Shown here piece by piece: positions 44,098 to 52,993 of a stretch of DNA of 52,993 bases (its first letter is position 1; each line of letters begins with the position of its first letter). The notes under the pieces were generated by a model. That model made no database searches and was not told the DNA's origin. It saw only the letters and a program-made list of their open reading frames with translations. Both the position numbers and the translations under genes were made by a program. The stretch covers positions 1-52,993 of the forward strand of contig CALSCO010000804.1 in NCBI GenBank assembly GCA_943704415.1, in the 5' to 3' direction. The DNA comes from Parvularia atlantis (lineage: Eukaryota > Opisthokonta > Rotosphaerida).

Positions 44098-45174
44098 CGT
44101 GAGCGGCGCGAGGGCGGAACCAGGGCGGCGCGCGCACTCGCAAATGTGTGGAAGATCCACCCGCCAAAGCTGTTGCCCGCGACCGTGACTGAGATGCGGT
44201 TGGCGAAGAAGGTGAAGAAGATGAGCTCGAACACGGTCACGAACGCAAACTGGCGCATGAGGATCCGCCGCCGCTCAACCGGCTGCGCCAACAGCTTGGC
44301 CTGAGCCTCGGGGTCCTGCGCGGCCATGGGGTTGTCGGGCCCGGCCGCGACCTGGAGCGATCTGCTCATGGTGAGGATGATGGCGCCTGCACGTGTGCGT
44401 CTGTTGGCGGCAGCAGCAGCAGCGTGCACGACGCGCACCCCACATGACCGCGCCGAGCACGCACGCGACGCCCATCGGCCCGTAGAAGTTGAGGTAGATG
44501 TAGAGCGTCTCGTCCGACTCGATGAAGCACCACACGCCGTCGAAGCCGATCTTGTCGGCGGCCTGCGTGATCGTGTGAGGCGGGTGCGCGCACGCGGGCA
44601 GGGGCGGACGGATGAGCGGTCGCACCACGGGCGGGATCGTGAGCACGACGGGCACGACAAGGCCGGCGAGGACGAGCCAGCGCGTCTTGATCTCGACGTG
44701 CGGGCGGCATATGCGCAGGTACAGGTGCACGGTGAGGATGAAGAAGAAGACGATCATCGACGTGCTGCGCGCGCGCCGTATGAGCCGTGTGAGCCGTGCG
44801 AGCCGTGCGTCGTGCGCGGCGCGCGCACCCGAAGAGCATGAGCAGCGCGCCCTGCACCTCGCACAGCACGCTGCTCTCGGCCGCGAGCGCGTCGGGCCCG
44901 GCCGCGCCGCCGATGAGCAGCAGCAGGTCGACGAGGGTGGCGCTGTGCGTGTGGGGCGCACGTGAGGGGTGCGGGCGCGGGGGAGTGCGCACCTGAGCAC
45001 GAAGAGGAGCGTGTTGGCCCAGGACGCGACCAGGCGCTTCTCCTCGAAGAGCGTGAAGGTGAGGAGCACGAACGTGGCCGAGATGACCGAGACGGGCGAG
45101 AGCACGAGCAGCATCGTGCGCAGGAATGCCGTCTGGTCGTCCGTGAGCCCGCCGTCCCCCGCCGACGTCGACAT
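43928..45174 (-). CDS. Seven-transmembrane receptor of the cAMP-receptor-like (CRL, class E) GPCR family
   Basis: Class E GPCRs include Dictyostelium cAMP receptors and related receptors in other protists and early fungi. The minus-strand start MSTSAGDGGLTDDQTAFLRT leads into span 1 (MLLVLSPVSVISATFVLLTF). Further spans: LVDLLLLIGGAAG (2), VLCEVQGALLMLFG (3, with the conserved Cys), MIVFFFILTVHLYLRI (3/4), WLVLAGLVVPVVLTIPPVV (4), the loop DGVWCFIESDETLYIYLNFY (the Trp-Cys of extracellular loop 2), GPMGVACVLGAVMWG (5), then a cytoplasmic loop with QPVERRRILMRQFAFVTVFE, LIFFTFFANRISVTV (6), FGGWIFHTF, and GLFTFLIWGLKQSNFELW (7), ending RKPQYERF. About seven exons. The WCFI-x-FYGP arrangement is characteristic of the Dicty_CAR family; ligand unknown. 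Divergent from the DHHC gene by 71 bp. Confidence 0.7.
44061..44093. repeat. (GA)n microsatellite in a GPCR intron
   Basis: About 16 GA units lie on the plus strand (CT in gene sense), between the exon ending WIFHTF and the last exon GLFTFLIWG. It is placed like the CT run in the DUF2804 intron. Confidence 0.9.
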
Positions 45175-45245
45175 CGTGCTGAGCGAGCGAGCGGCGCGTG
45201 GCGTGCGGAGCGACCGGCAACACACGCCCGCACAAACAGTGACGG

Positions 45246-47005
45246 ATGCGCCACAACGGACTCGCACCAGACGCCGACGACGCGGACGACGACGGCCACG
45301 AGCTGCGCGCCCTCGCCGCGCGCGGCCTCGGCGACCTCGTCGCGCAGCGCGTGCTGTTCGGCGCCGACGCCGACGCAGCGCGCCCGCGCGACGGCCGCAC
45401 CGCCGCGCACGTCGCCGCCGCGCTCGGCCACGCCGACGTCCTGCGCGAGCTCGCGCGGCTCGGCGCGCACCTCGCCCGCCGCACGCGCGACCACGCGCGC
45501 CGCACGCCGCTGCACCTCGCTGCGGCAGGCGGGTACGCCGCCTGTGTGCGCGTGCTGCTCGACGGTGCCGCCGCCGCCGCCGATGTCGGCCTCGCACTGC
45601 ACGACAACGACACGGGCGCGACCGCGCTGCACCTGGCCGCGGGCGCGCACAGCGAGCCGTGCGTGCGGTTGCTGGCCGCGCGGAACCCGGCGCTGCTGCA
45701 CGCCGTGGACTACCGCGGCCGCACGCCGCTGCACCTTGCCGCCGCCTCCCGCGACGCCGCCGCCGTCGTCGCAACACTCGTCGCCGCAGGCGCCCCGCTC
45801 GACGTCGCCGACTGCGCCGGCCGCACGCCGGTCGACTGCGTACCCCTGCCGCGCTCGCGCCTGCTGCTGCTCGTGTGCCCGCGCCCGCGCCGGCTGGACA
45901 CGCTGGTGCGCGCGCCCGCTCTCTCGCGTGTGACATACCCTGACCGCACGTCCAGACCAATCCGCGCTGGGCCGCGTCGGGCCACCAGCTGCTGTTCGCG
46001 TTCCACCTGGGCGCGTACGTCGCGCTGCACGTGCTGGCCTTTGTCTACGCGCACGGCCAGCTGGGTTCGGGCCGCGTGCGCACCGCCTGCGGCGACATTT
46101 GCTGATCGCGACCGCGCAAACAGAGCTGAGCACGCTGATGCAGCGCTGGCTGGTGCTGGACGCGCTGCTGTTTGCCACGGTCACAGCCCTGCTCGTGTGC
46201 GTGCGCCTCACACCGCCGGGGCACCTCGCGCAGCCCGCGTGGCAGCCGGTGCGCACGACCGCGGTGGCTCTCTTGCTGCTACTGACTGGCCGCACAGCTG
46301 TCAAAGCTGCCGCGCGAGCGCGTGCTGAACGGCGCGTTCTGCGTCACCTGCCAGGTGCGTGCGCGTGTGCACAGAAGACAGTACGCACGCGCCACCGACG
46401 CGCGGCCCCCAGATCGTCCGGCCCGCGCGCGCCAAGCACTGCCAGTACTGCAACCGCTGCGTCGAGCTGTTTGACCACCACTGCTTCTACATGGGCACGT
46501 GCATCGGGCGCGGCAACCGGCGCCTGTTTGTCACCTTCCTGTACAGCAGCGCGGTCGAGCTGCTCGTGGCGAGCCTGTGGCTCTGCGCCGGTGCGTGCGC
46601 TGCGCACGTCTGCAGACGCGCGAGCCAACACCATTGGCGACGCAGCGCTCTACGCGTCCTGGCGCGGCGTCCTTCTGCTGCTGCTGCTGCCCGCGCTCGG
46701 CGCGCTCGCGTTCCTCGTGTACATGGCGCAGTACCAGACGATCATCGTCCTCGCGAACCTCACGACAAACGAGCACATCAACTTTGGTGCGCGTCTCGCC
46801 CCGCACCGCGGCACGTGCGCTCACCGCACTTGCCCGCGCAGCACGGTACAAATACCTGCACCCGCCCGGCGCGAGTGAGCCGCAGTACCGCACGCCGCTG
46901 CACCGCGCATTGCAGTGGCCCCGGCACACGCTCGACCGCGGGCCGCTCGCCAACTGGCGCAGCTTCTGGCGCGACCGCGCGCCGGTCCGCGAGGCCATTG
47001 TGTAA
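45246..47005 (+). CDS. Ankyrin-repeat DHHC palmitoyltransferase (zDHHC17/13-like)
   Basis: DHHC enzymes S-palmitoylate membrane and vesicle proteins, usually at the Golgi. The N-terminus holds about five ankyrin repeats ([88 protein letters not shown]). Spans follow ([40 protein letters not shown]). The Cys-rich domain reads [26 protein letters not shown], then [20 protein letters not shown]. The catalytic DHHC is intact; it is followed by Phe-Tyr where Pro-Trp is commonest. Two more spans ([20 protein letters not shown] and the [11 protein letters not shown] segment) and the TTxE-type motif LTTNEHINF complete the family pattern. The C-terminus ends [13 protein letters not shown]. About seven exons. 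The order matches zDHHC17 (HIP14) and yeast Akr1. Confidence 0.92.
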
Positions 47006-47102
47006 CAACTTGAGCGCAGCAACGCAGACAAAAGCAACAAAGCCCGCCGCAGCGCGGGCGGAGGAAGAAAGAAAAGTACACACAGCAGCCTGGGCAAACC
47101 AA

Positions 47103-49747
47103 TCACTTTCCCTTTGGCGACGACGACAGCGACGATCCCGCGCCGGCCTTCGTCCCGCTGCCACTGCCGCCGCCGCTGCCGTTGGACGCGCCCTTGAGCA
47201 CGGACGTCGGCGTGATCGTCCCGCGCCACGATCTGCACCCGCGGACGCCGTCAGCAGCAGCTGTCAGCGTGAATGGCGGCGCACCGTCCGATCGTCGACG
47301 GCGTGATGAATGACGACCCGGACGACGACTTGAGGTCGGGCGTCTCGCTGTGCGAGGGCTCCGCGGCGCGCGAGGCCTGGGTGCGCGCGGGGTCAGCGGG
47401 CGCCGCTCAAGCAGGCACCGCCGTCGCACCTCGTACAGCGCCTCCTCGCTCACGACCTGCGTGTCCAGCTCGAGGTAGTGGCGAATCAGGCCGTTCTCGA
47501 TGAATGGGAAGTTGGCCGTGGCCTGATACCGCTGCAGGTCGTTGATGACGCCCGCAATCATCCTGCAAGCGCGCGCCCACGCGTCAGCCATCCGCGCGCG
47601 CGGCGCTCGGCCGCTGCGCACCGCAGCTTGGCCACGTTGATCAGGCCGCCGGCCAGCCTCGTCAGGTACTTTTCCTGGATGAACGTGAGGTCCGACAGGT
47701 ACACACCTGCTCGCGCGCACGTCAGCGTTGTTGCCGACGGTTGCCGTCACACCGCACGCACCGACGTAGGGCAGGACGGGCGGCTCGAGCGTCTTGACGT
47801 ACGTGCGGTAGGCGATGTAGTTTTGCCGCGGCGACGTCACAATCTGCAGCTCCTTCCACATCGTGATGTACTTGGCCGGGAGGCTCTGCGAGCGCGTTGG
47901 GTATGGTCATTATGCGCGACGGCGAGCGTCAGGCCGCGCGCACCTTCCACGTGCGCTTGAGGCGCTGCACGCAGGTCATGGTGAGGCCGCCGACGACCTC
48001 GAGGCTGCCGAGACGTGAGCGGCCGCGACGTCTTTGTCGCCCGCGTACGTACCATGTGTTGAAGTTGCGCCACTCGAGGCACATGTACGCGACGTAGATG
48101 AAGCGCTTGAGCACGACCACGCGCTGCTTGAGGTTGCCCGTGAAGCACACCTCCTTGGCGACCCAGAACGAGACCTGCGCCGTGGCACCGTCAGCGAGTG
48201 CGGGCACGGCGCGGTTAGCCCACCTTGTTGAAGTGGTCGATCAGCTTCAGCAGCGTCGGGCAGTTCTGGTGCTTGCGCTCGATCGTCTTGTAGTACAGGT
48301 CGCGCGTCGTCACGGCCTTGAACAGGCTGACCTCCATCAGCGTGAGCTGGCGAAAGACGTCTGGCGGGCGCTTGTCAGCCGCGGCTGAAACGCGTCGGCG
48401 CCTCGGCGCACCGACGGGGTTGATGCCCGTAAAGTCCGTGAACGGGCGGACGGCCACGCGCTGCGAGTGCGTGGGCGTGTGCTGCGCGAGCGACAAGCTG
48501 CGCCGGAGCATCGCCGAGCCGCCGCCGATGCTGCCGGCGCTGGTCGCCTGGCACGGGCGCGCGAAGTCAGCCGGTCTGACGGGCGCCCGGGCGCGTGTAC
48601 AAAAACACACCGCGTCGGCGACGAGGCGCTGCAGCGGCTCCACCCAGCGCGAGACCGACTCGTCACACTCGGCCACGTCGTCGCTAAGAAAGCGCCGGAT
48701 GCGCTCGAGCGCGGCGCCGTCGCCATCGAGGTCGACGGCAAAGTCCTTGAGCCAGCGCTTGAGCACGTTGATGACGCTGGCACACACGCGCGCGCGCGAG
48801 GGCCGGTGTGAGGTGCGGGCGCGCGAGCACGGCGCACCGCGGGCGCACCGCAGCTGCACCACGTCGCTGCGCGCGTCCTGCACGCGAAAGCGCGCAACGA
48901 GGCGGTCGACAAAGTCCTTTGCAGGGCAGAAGAAGCGCAGCGTGAGCAGCATCTCCTGCAGGTACTCCTGGTCCGCCGAGGCGACCGGCGTGAGCGACGC
49001 GACGAGACCCTCGAGCGTGGCCGCGCGGACGAGCAGCTTGCCCTCGGGCTGTTTTTCGTCGTCGTGCGATGAGCGGGACAAGTGCGGTGCGAGCGCGCGC
49101 GGGGTGCACCGTCGGCACGGGCTCGTGCAGGATCTGCACCTCGCGGTAGACCTTGCGCAGCAGCGCGAGGAAGCCCCTGTTGTGCGCGCGCCGTCAGCAC
49201 CAAATAACGGTCGCGCCGAGGTGATCCCCGCGGCGCACCGCACGGCCAGGGCGAGCGTGCGCAGGTGGAAGATGTGGCGCTTGGCTGGGGGCGCGCCGGC
49301 GCCGGCGAGCGAGGTCGTGCTGCCGCCGCCCTCCTCGGCGTGGTGCGACGCGCTGTCGCTGCTGGACGAGTCCTCGCCGGTGCCGAGGCTGAGCGCGCTC
49401 GCGCCGAGCCCGCCGAGGTCGTCGTCGGTGGCGGAGAGCGAGGCGTCGTCGGGCGTGCGGAGGGGCGAGGGCGAGTCGGCGCCGGACCGGCGCGCGGCGC
49501 GGGTGTGGGCGAGGCGCGCGCGGAGGGCGTCGAGATTGACCCGCACGACAGCAAACCCCTCGGAGCGTCGGCGCGCGGGGTCGGCGTTGGCGTCGTCGAG
49601 CGCGAGCAGCGGCGAGGGCCGGCTGGGCGGTGACTCGGTCGCGCCGTCGAGCGCGTCCAGCGCGTCGCCGCCCGTCGTCCACGTCGGCCGCACCAGCAGC
49701 GACAGCGCGCGCCGGCGCCCTGCCAGGGCGCGTTGTTCCGTGGCCAT
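47103..49747 (-). CDS. Ras guanine-nucleotide exchange factor (REM + CDC25 domains)
   Basis: RasGEFs load GTP on Ras-type GTPases at membranes. The minus-strand gene starts [20 protein letters not shown], then a long disordered Ser/Asp/Pro-rich region. The REM (RasGEF_N) domain has [60 protein letters not shown] and [17 protein letters not shown] (around 48680-49060). The catalytic CDC25 domain has [113 protein letters not shown] and [20 protein letters not shown]. The [14 protein letters not shown] and NFNT segments are the RasGEF signatures. The tail ([20 protein letters not shown]) is low-complexity. At least twelve exons. The start lies 36 bp from the divergent exostosin start. Confidence 0.93.
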
Positions 49748-49783
49748 GCTGTTTCTGCCGAGTTTCGGAAGTTCAGCGTGCGC

Positions 49784-51295
49784 ATGAGGATGCGGCGCAC
49801 GTCCGTTGTGAGCCAGGTCGTGCTGCTCGTCGCGGCGCTCGTGGTGCTCGTGCTCGTCCCGACGCTGCTCCGCACGCGCCCCGGCGGCGGCCGCGACGTG
49901 GCCACGGTGCGCGAGATCGTCTTTGAGGGGTGCCTCGCGGGCCGCAAACCAAAAACGCAGACAAGACGGGCCGTTTCAGCACGCGCCGACGGCGCCGGGC
50001 CCGGCTCGGACGCGCCCTGGCCCACCGACGCCGAGCTGCTGGCCGAGTACGGGCGCGCCGCGGCGCAGCTGCGCGTGTTCGTCTACAACCTGCCCGCGCC
50101 CGACAGCGTGCCCGGGATACCGCCGACGTGGGGCGAGCGCTGCCGCGAGCACTTCCTGGCAGAGCGCGCCGTGCGCGACTTTTTCCGCGCCAGCCCGATG
50201 TACACGACCAACCCGGCCGAGGCCGACCTGTTCATCGTGCCGAGCGACATGTCATGCCTGCACTTCCGCCTGCACCGGAGCGTGAGCCAGAGCGCCGAGA
50301 CTTACTTTGTGCCGCTGCTCGAGCGCGTGCGTGAGCAACCGTGGTACACGCGCCGGGGCGGGCGCGACCACGTGCTCGTGTACACGATGGACTGGGGGCC
50401 GCTCTGCGACGAGCAGCTGCCGTATGAGCGCCTACGCGAGCTCATCCGGCCGATGATCGTCGTCGGCAACCACGGCATCCGCAAGCCCGCGTGCTTCCGG
50501 CCCGACTGGGACATCGCCCTGCCGCAGTGGCACAACTTCCGGCCCACCGCGCCCGCCGCCCTCGACGACGCCGTGTGCGCCCCGCGCATCGGGCCCGCAC
50601 TCTTCTTCCGCGGCCAGACCGTCGACGGGCGCGACTGTTCGCCATTCATCCGGCGCTACCTCGAGGTCGCTGGCAACGTCACAGGCAAGGCGCGCCCGGA
50701 CGAGTTCGTCTATGGCGCGGCCAGCAGGATGAGCCACTCGTACTTTGGCCTCGCCCCGGCCGGCCATGCGTGCTGGTCGCTGCGGCTGTACGACGCCATC
50801 TTCTCGCTCACCGTGCCCGTGATCCTCGCCGACCCCGTGATCGAGCCCTTCGAGCGCTTTCTCGACTGGCGCCGCTTCACGGTCAAGGTGCAGACGGCCG
50901 ACCTCATGCCGCGCCTCGACGTCTCGAGCGCGCTCGACGACAGGACGTGGACGCCTGGGCCGCACACCGTCAACGTCCCGCCCGAGACATACGACATGGG
51001 CACGTTCGAGACGCTCCTACTGCAGCCGACGACGGCGCGCGTGCGCGAGTTCAAGGCGGCCGCCTGCCCCGCCGCCGCCAACGGCACCGAGCCGAGCTAC
51101 CTCGAGGCCAAGCGGCGCGCGATGGCGGACGTGCAGCTGTGGCTGCAGTGGGACGCGGCCAGCTACGGGCGCAGCGCGTTCCACCTGCTCGTGCTCGAGC
51201 TGTGGTGCCGCACCGAGCGCGGGCAGCAGTCGCCCACGGCGCAGGCCCTGTGCGCGCGGCCCTCGGTCTCGGTCGCGGGCGAGTCGTACTGGTGA
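49784..51295 (+). CDS. Exostosin-family (GT47) glycosyltransferase
   Basis: GT47 exostosins are Golgi type II enzymes that add sugars to cell-surface or wall polysaccharides. An intronless frame of 503 residues. The start MRMRRTSVVSQVVLLVAALV gives a basic cytosolic tip and one signal-anchor span (VVLLVAALVVLVLVPTLL). The family pattern begins QLRVFVYNLPAPD and continues EADLFIVPSDMSCLHFR, RDHVLVYTMDWGP, IVVGNHGIRKPACFRPDWDI, PALFFRGQTVDGRDCS, the acceptor/donor-site block MSHSYFGLAPAGHACWSLRL, VPVILADPVIEPFERFLDWR and RFTVKV. The SxFGLxPxGxxxxSxRxxDA signature is typical of GT47. One N-glycosylation-type site, NGT, lies near the C-terminus. Sugar specificity cannot be told. The frame is open further 5' but without an ATG. 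Confidence 0.9.
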   Translation: MRMRRTSVVSQVVLLVAALVVLVLVPTLLRTRPGGGRDVATVREIVFEGCLAGRKPKTQTRRAVSARADGAGPGSDAPWPTDAELLAEYGRAAAQLRVFVYNLPAPDSVPGIPPTWGERCREHFLAERAVRDFFRASPMYTTNPAEADLFIVPSDMSCLHFRLHRSVSQSAETYFVPLLERVREQPWYTRRGGRDHVLVYTMDWGPLCDEQLPYERLRELIRPMIVVGNHGIRKPACFRPDWDIALPQWHNFRPTAPAALDDAVCAPRIGPALFFRGQTVDGRDCSPFIRRYLEVAGNVTGKARPDEFVYGAASRMSHSYFGLAPAGHACWSLRLYDAIFSLTVPVILADPVIEPFERFLDWRRFTVKVQTADLMPRLDVSSALDDRTWTPGPHTVNVPPETYDMGTFETLLLQPTTARVREFKAAACPAAANGTEPSYLEAKRRAMADVQLWLQWDAASYGRSAFHLLVLELWCRTERGQQSPTAQALCARPSVSVAGESYW

Positions 51296-51359
51296 GTAAT
51301 TATAAGTATGCAATACGTTTAGTGTCTGCAAGCCTACGTACACGTGACATAAAAGCTGC

Positions 51360-52791
51360 ATGGCACACGCGTACACAGGCGGCGATGTCGAGGCGTCACT
51401 GGTGCTCGAGTGGCTTGTTCACGCCGGCCACGGTGCGGCGGCTTGTCATGGCTGCGTGCGGGCGACCGGTGGCTGACGCGCCGGCCCGCGCCCGCCAGGC
51501 AGCACCGCGCTCGCCCTCGCCCAGGCCGTCGTCGAGCGGCGGCGGCGGACAGTGCGTGCGGCGCACGACCTGGCCGAGCTCGCGCGCCAGCCGCGCAAGG
51601 TCCGCATGCCGCGCGACCGCGCCGACGTCGCCGAGCTCGTCGCCGGTGAGCCGCTGAGCGAGATGGACGGCGCGCTGGCCGGGCGCGGGCGAGGCGGTGC
51701 AGCGGACGCGGACGATGAGCCCGAGGCGCCGATGACGGGAGACGGCGCCGGCGCCGGCGCCGCGATGGACGTCGATCGGCCTGGGACGCAACGGGCGCGG
51801 GACGACAACGCGCCGCCCGTGACGGACGACGAGGCGCTGGCCGAGCTCCGGCAGCAGCCCGACTTCCGCAGCCTCGTGCACCGGCGGCGGATCGTCGGGC
51901 ACGTCGAGCACGGGCGGATCGAACAGGCCGTGCAGGAGTGCACGGGTCTCTTCCCGGGCATCTTTGATGGGCAAAGCGCGACAGCGCGCGCCCGCGACGT
52001 GCTCTTCCGGCTGCGCTGCCAGCAGTTTGTCGAGCTGGTGCGCGCGGGCCAGGCCAAGGACGCGCTGCGCTTCGCCCAGACCGAGCTCGCCACGTTTGGC
52101 TACGAGAGCCCGCAACACCTGCAGACGCTCCAGGTGCGCCGAGGCATGCACGCGCATAGCCGCAGCCCGCCTAATCACGCGCGACCGCGCAGGACACCGT
52201 CTCGCTGCTCGCGTACAACGACCCGTTCACATCGCCCACGAGCAGCCTGCTGTCGCTGGCGGCGCGGGACGAGCTGGCCGAGGCCCTCAACTGCGCCATC
52301 CTCGGTGCGCCGGCGCCACGCCGACACGCTTGCGCAGCTCACGCCCCGGGCCGCTCGCAGCGCACCAGGGCTGCCGGGCGCAGGCTGCGCTTGTTCGCAT
52401 CGTGCGCCAGCTGACCGTCGTGTGCGACTACCTCAGCTCGAACTCGTCGTTTGCGCGAGACCGGGCTCGGGTGCGCGTGCGCGTACGTGCAGGCCCAGGT
52501 CGGCCCGCTGACGCCGCCGCGACCCAGATACCGCGCTGGCACCTCGCCGATTACCTCAACGCCGACAGCGCCGCAGCGCACCTGGCGACGTTCATGCCCG
52601 CGCCCGCGCGCACTGCCGAGAGTGGCGGTGGCGGCGGGGCGAGCCAGGCTGAGGGCGGCTCGACGGCGGCGGCGCGCGGGAGCAGCGCGCGCCTGTCCCA
52701 CTTCGAGCTGGACGTGCTGCTGCCGGGGCTCGCGCGCTTCGAAGACTTTGACGCGGGCGGGTGGACGGTTGTGGGCGACCCGCGCTTTTGA
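51360..52791 (+). CDS. LisH-CTLH-CRA protein, RanBPM/Gid1-like without SPRY
   Basis: RanBPM (RanBP9/10, Gid1) is a scaffold of the CTLH/GID ubiquitin ligase. ATG at 51360 opens MAHAYTGGDVEASLVLEWLV, and after the first intron HAGHGSTALALAQAVVERRR, which rebuilds a LisH dimerisation motif. A disordered Asp/Gly/Ala linker follows. The CTLH domain is HRRRIVGHVEHGRIEQAVQE, CTGLFPGIFDG, DVLFRLRCQQFVELVRAGQA; the CRA domain has ALRFAQTELATFGYESPQHL, spliced to DTVSLLAYNDPFTSPTSSLL and ELAEALNCAIL, then ALVRIVRQLTVVCDYL. The SLLAYNDPxxSP and ALNxAIL blocks are closer to RanBPM than to GID8. The SPRY domain normally found N-terminal in RanBPM is absent. The C-terminus extends with LSHFELDVLLPGLARFEDFD and ends VGDPRF. 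About five exons, in tandem 64 bp after the exostosin stop. Confidence 0.85.
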
Positions 52792-52993
52792 AAGAGAGGG
52801 CGTGCCAGTGGCGTTGCGGGCAGGTCATGGCCAAAGCGGCACACACACAGAGTAGCGGGAGCATTTGGCGGGGGAAGCAGCGGCAGCGCGGGAGACGCAT
52901 TGTGTGAGGAGGTTCCCGGAGGTTGGGGGGGGAGTTTGGTGCGGATGCACGGGTGTGTGCGTTGCCGATCGTCGATTGCCAGCGGCACCTGAC
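52792..52993. other. Downstream intergenic sequence to the right edge
   Basis: Purine-rich spacer with G-runs after the RanBPM-like stop. I see no supported coding exon; open frames here lack family similarity. Confidence 0.5.

Noticed and set aside
51385-51500. Start at ATG 51385 (MSRRHWCSSG) for the RanBPM-like gene
   Set aside because: That frame does not give a LisH motif; the ATG at 51360 does, with a clean splice into the next exon.

Overview
This window is nuclear DNA from a GC-rich, gene-dense, intron-rich eukaryote. Protein genes sit on both strands with spacers often under 100 bp. Most are split by many short introns (about 45-110 nt) that begin GTGCG, carry a CTGAC/CTCAC-like branch site and end in CAG. 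Gene content suggests an Amorphean protist, probably a unicellular opisthokont or an amoebozoan. It has a conventional class II myosin, GOLPH3/Vps74 and a METTL14-type subunit. It also has genes that animals lack: a PEX22-like peroxin, free methionine-(R)-sulfoxide reductase and a cAMP-receptor-like GPCR. I cannot name the species.

Layout, left to right (strand): GOLPH3, 5' part only (-); METTL14-like (+); SEC14/CRAL-TRIO-GOLD (-); myosin II heavy chain (+, 10.8 kb, about 60 exons); AP180/CALM clathrin adaptor (-); an intronless SAM + P-loop NTPase + nuclease-fold protein of the Crinkler/RHS class (+); aromatic-L-amino-acid decarboxylase (+); Ser/Pro-rich F-box/LRR protein (+); RluA-type pseudouridine synthase (+); NudC (-); single-domain rhodanese (+); MFS transporter (-); free Met-R-sulfoxide reductase (-); DUF2804 membrane protein (+); DCAF13/SOF1 (-); NUDT12-like NADH pyrophosphatase ending in a PTS1 (+); PEX22-like (-); unknown coiled-coil protein (-); GRIP-domain golgin (+); cAMP-receptor-like GPCR (-); ankyrin-DHHC palmitoyltransferase (+); Ras-GEF (-); exostosin GT47 (+); LisH-CTLH-CRA RanBPM-like protein (+).

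The genes do not form one pathway. There are small thematic neighbourhoods: Golgi and vesicle traffic (GOLPH3, SEC14-GOLD, AP180, golgin, DHHC enzyme), signalling (GPCR, Ras-GEF) and a peroxisomal pair (NUDT12-like and PEX22-like). Many neighbours are divergent with 23-430 bp between start codons, so shared bidirectional promoters are probably common.

The most unusual element is the intronless protein at 17995-20211. It combines an N-terminal SAM domain, a STAND/AAA-like P-loop NTPase and a C-terminal restriction-endonuclease-like domain, and by eye its composition is less GC-rich than its neighbours. Coordinates of multi-exon genes run from start codon to stop codon. Exon boundaries were inferred by eye from splice motifs and protein similarity.
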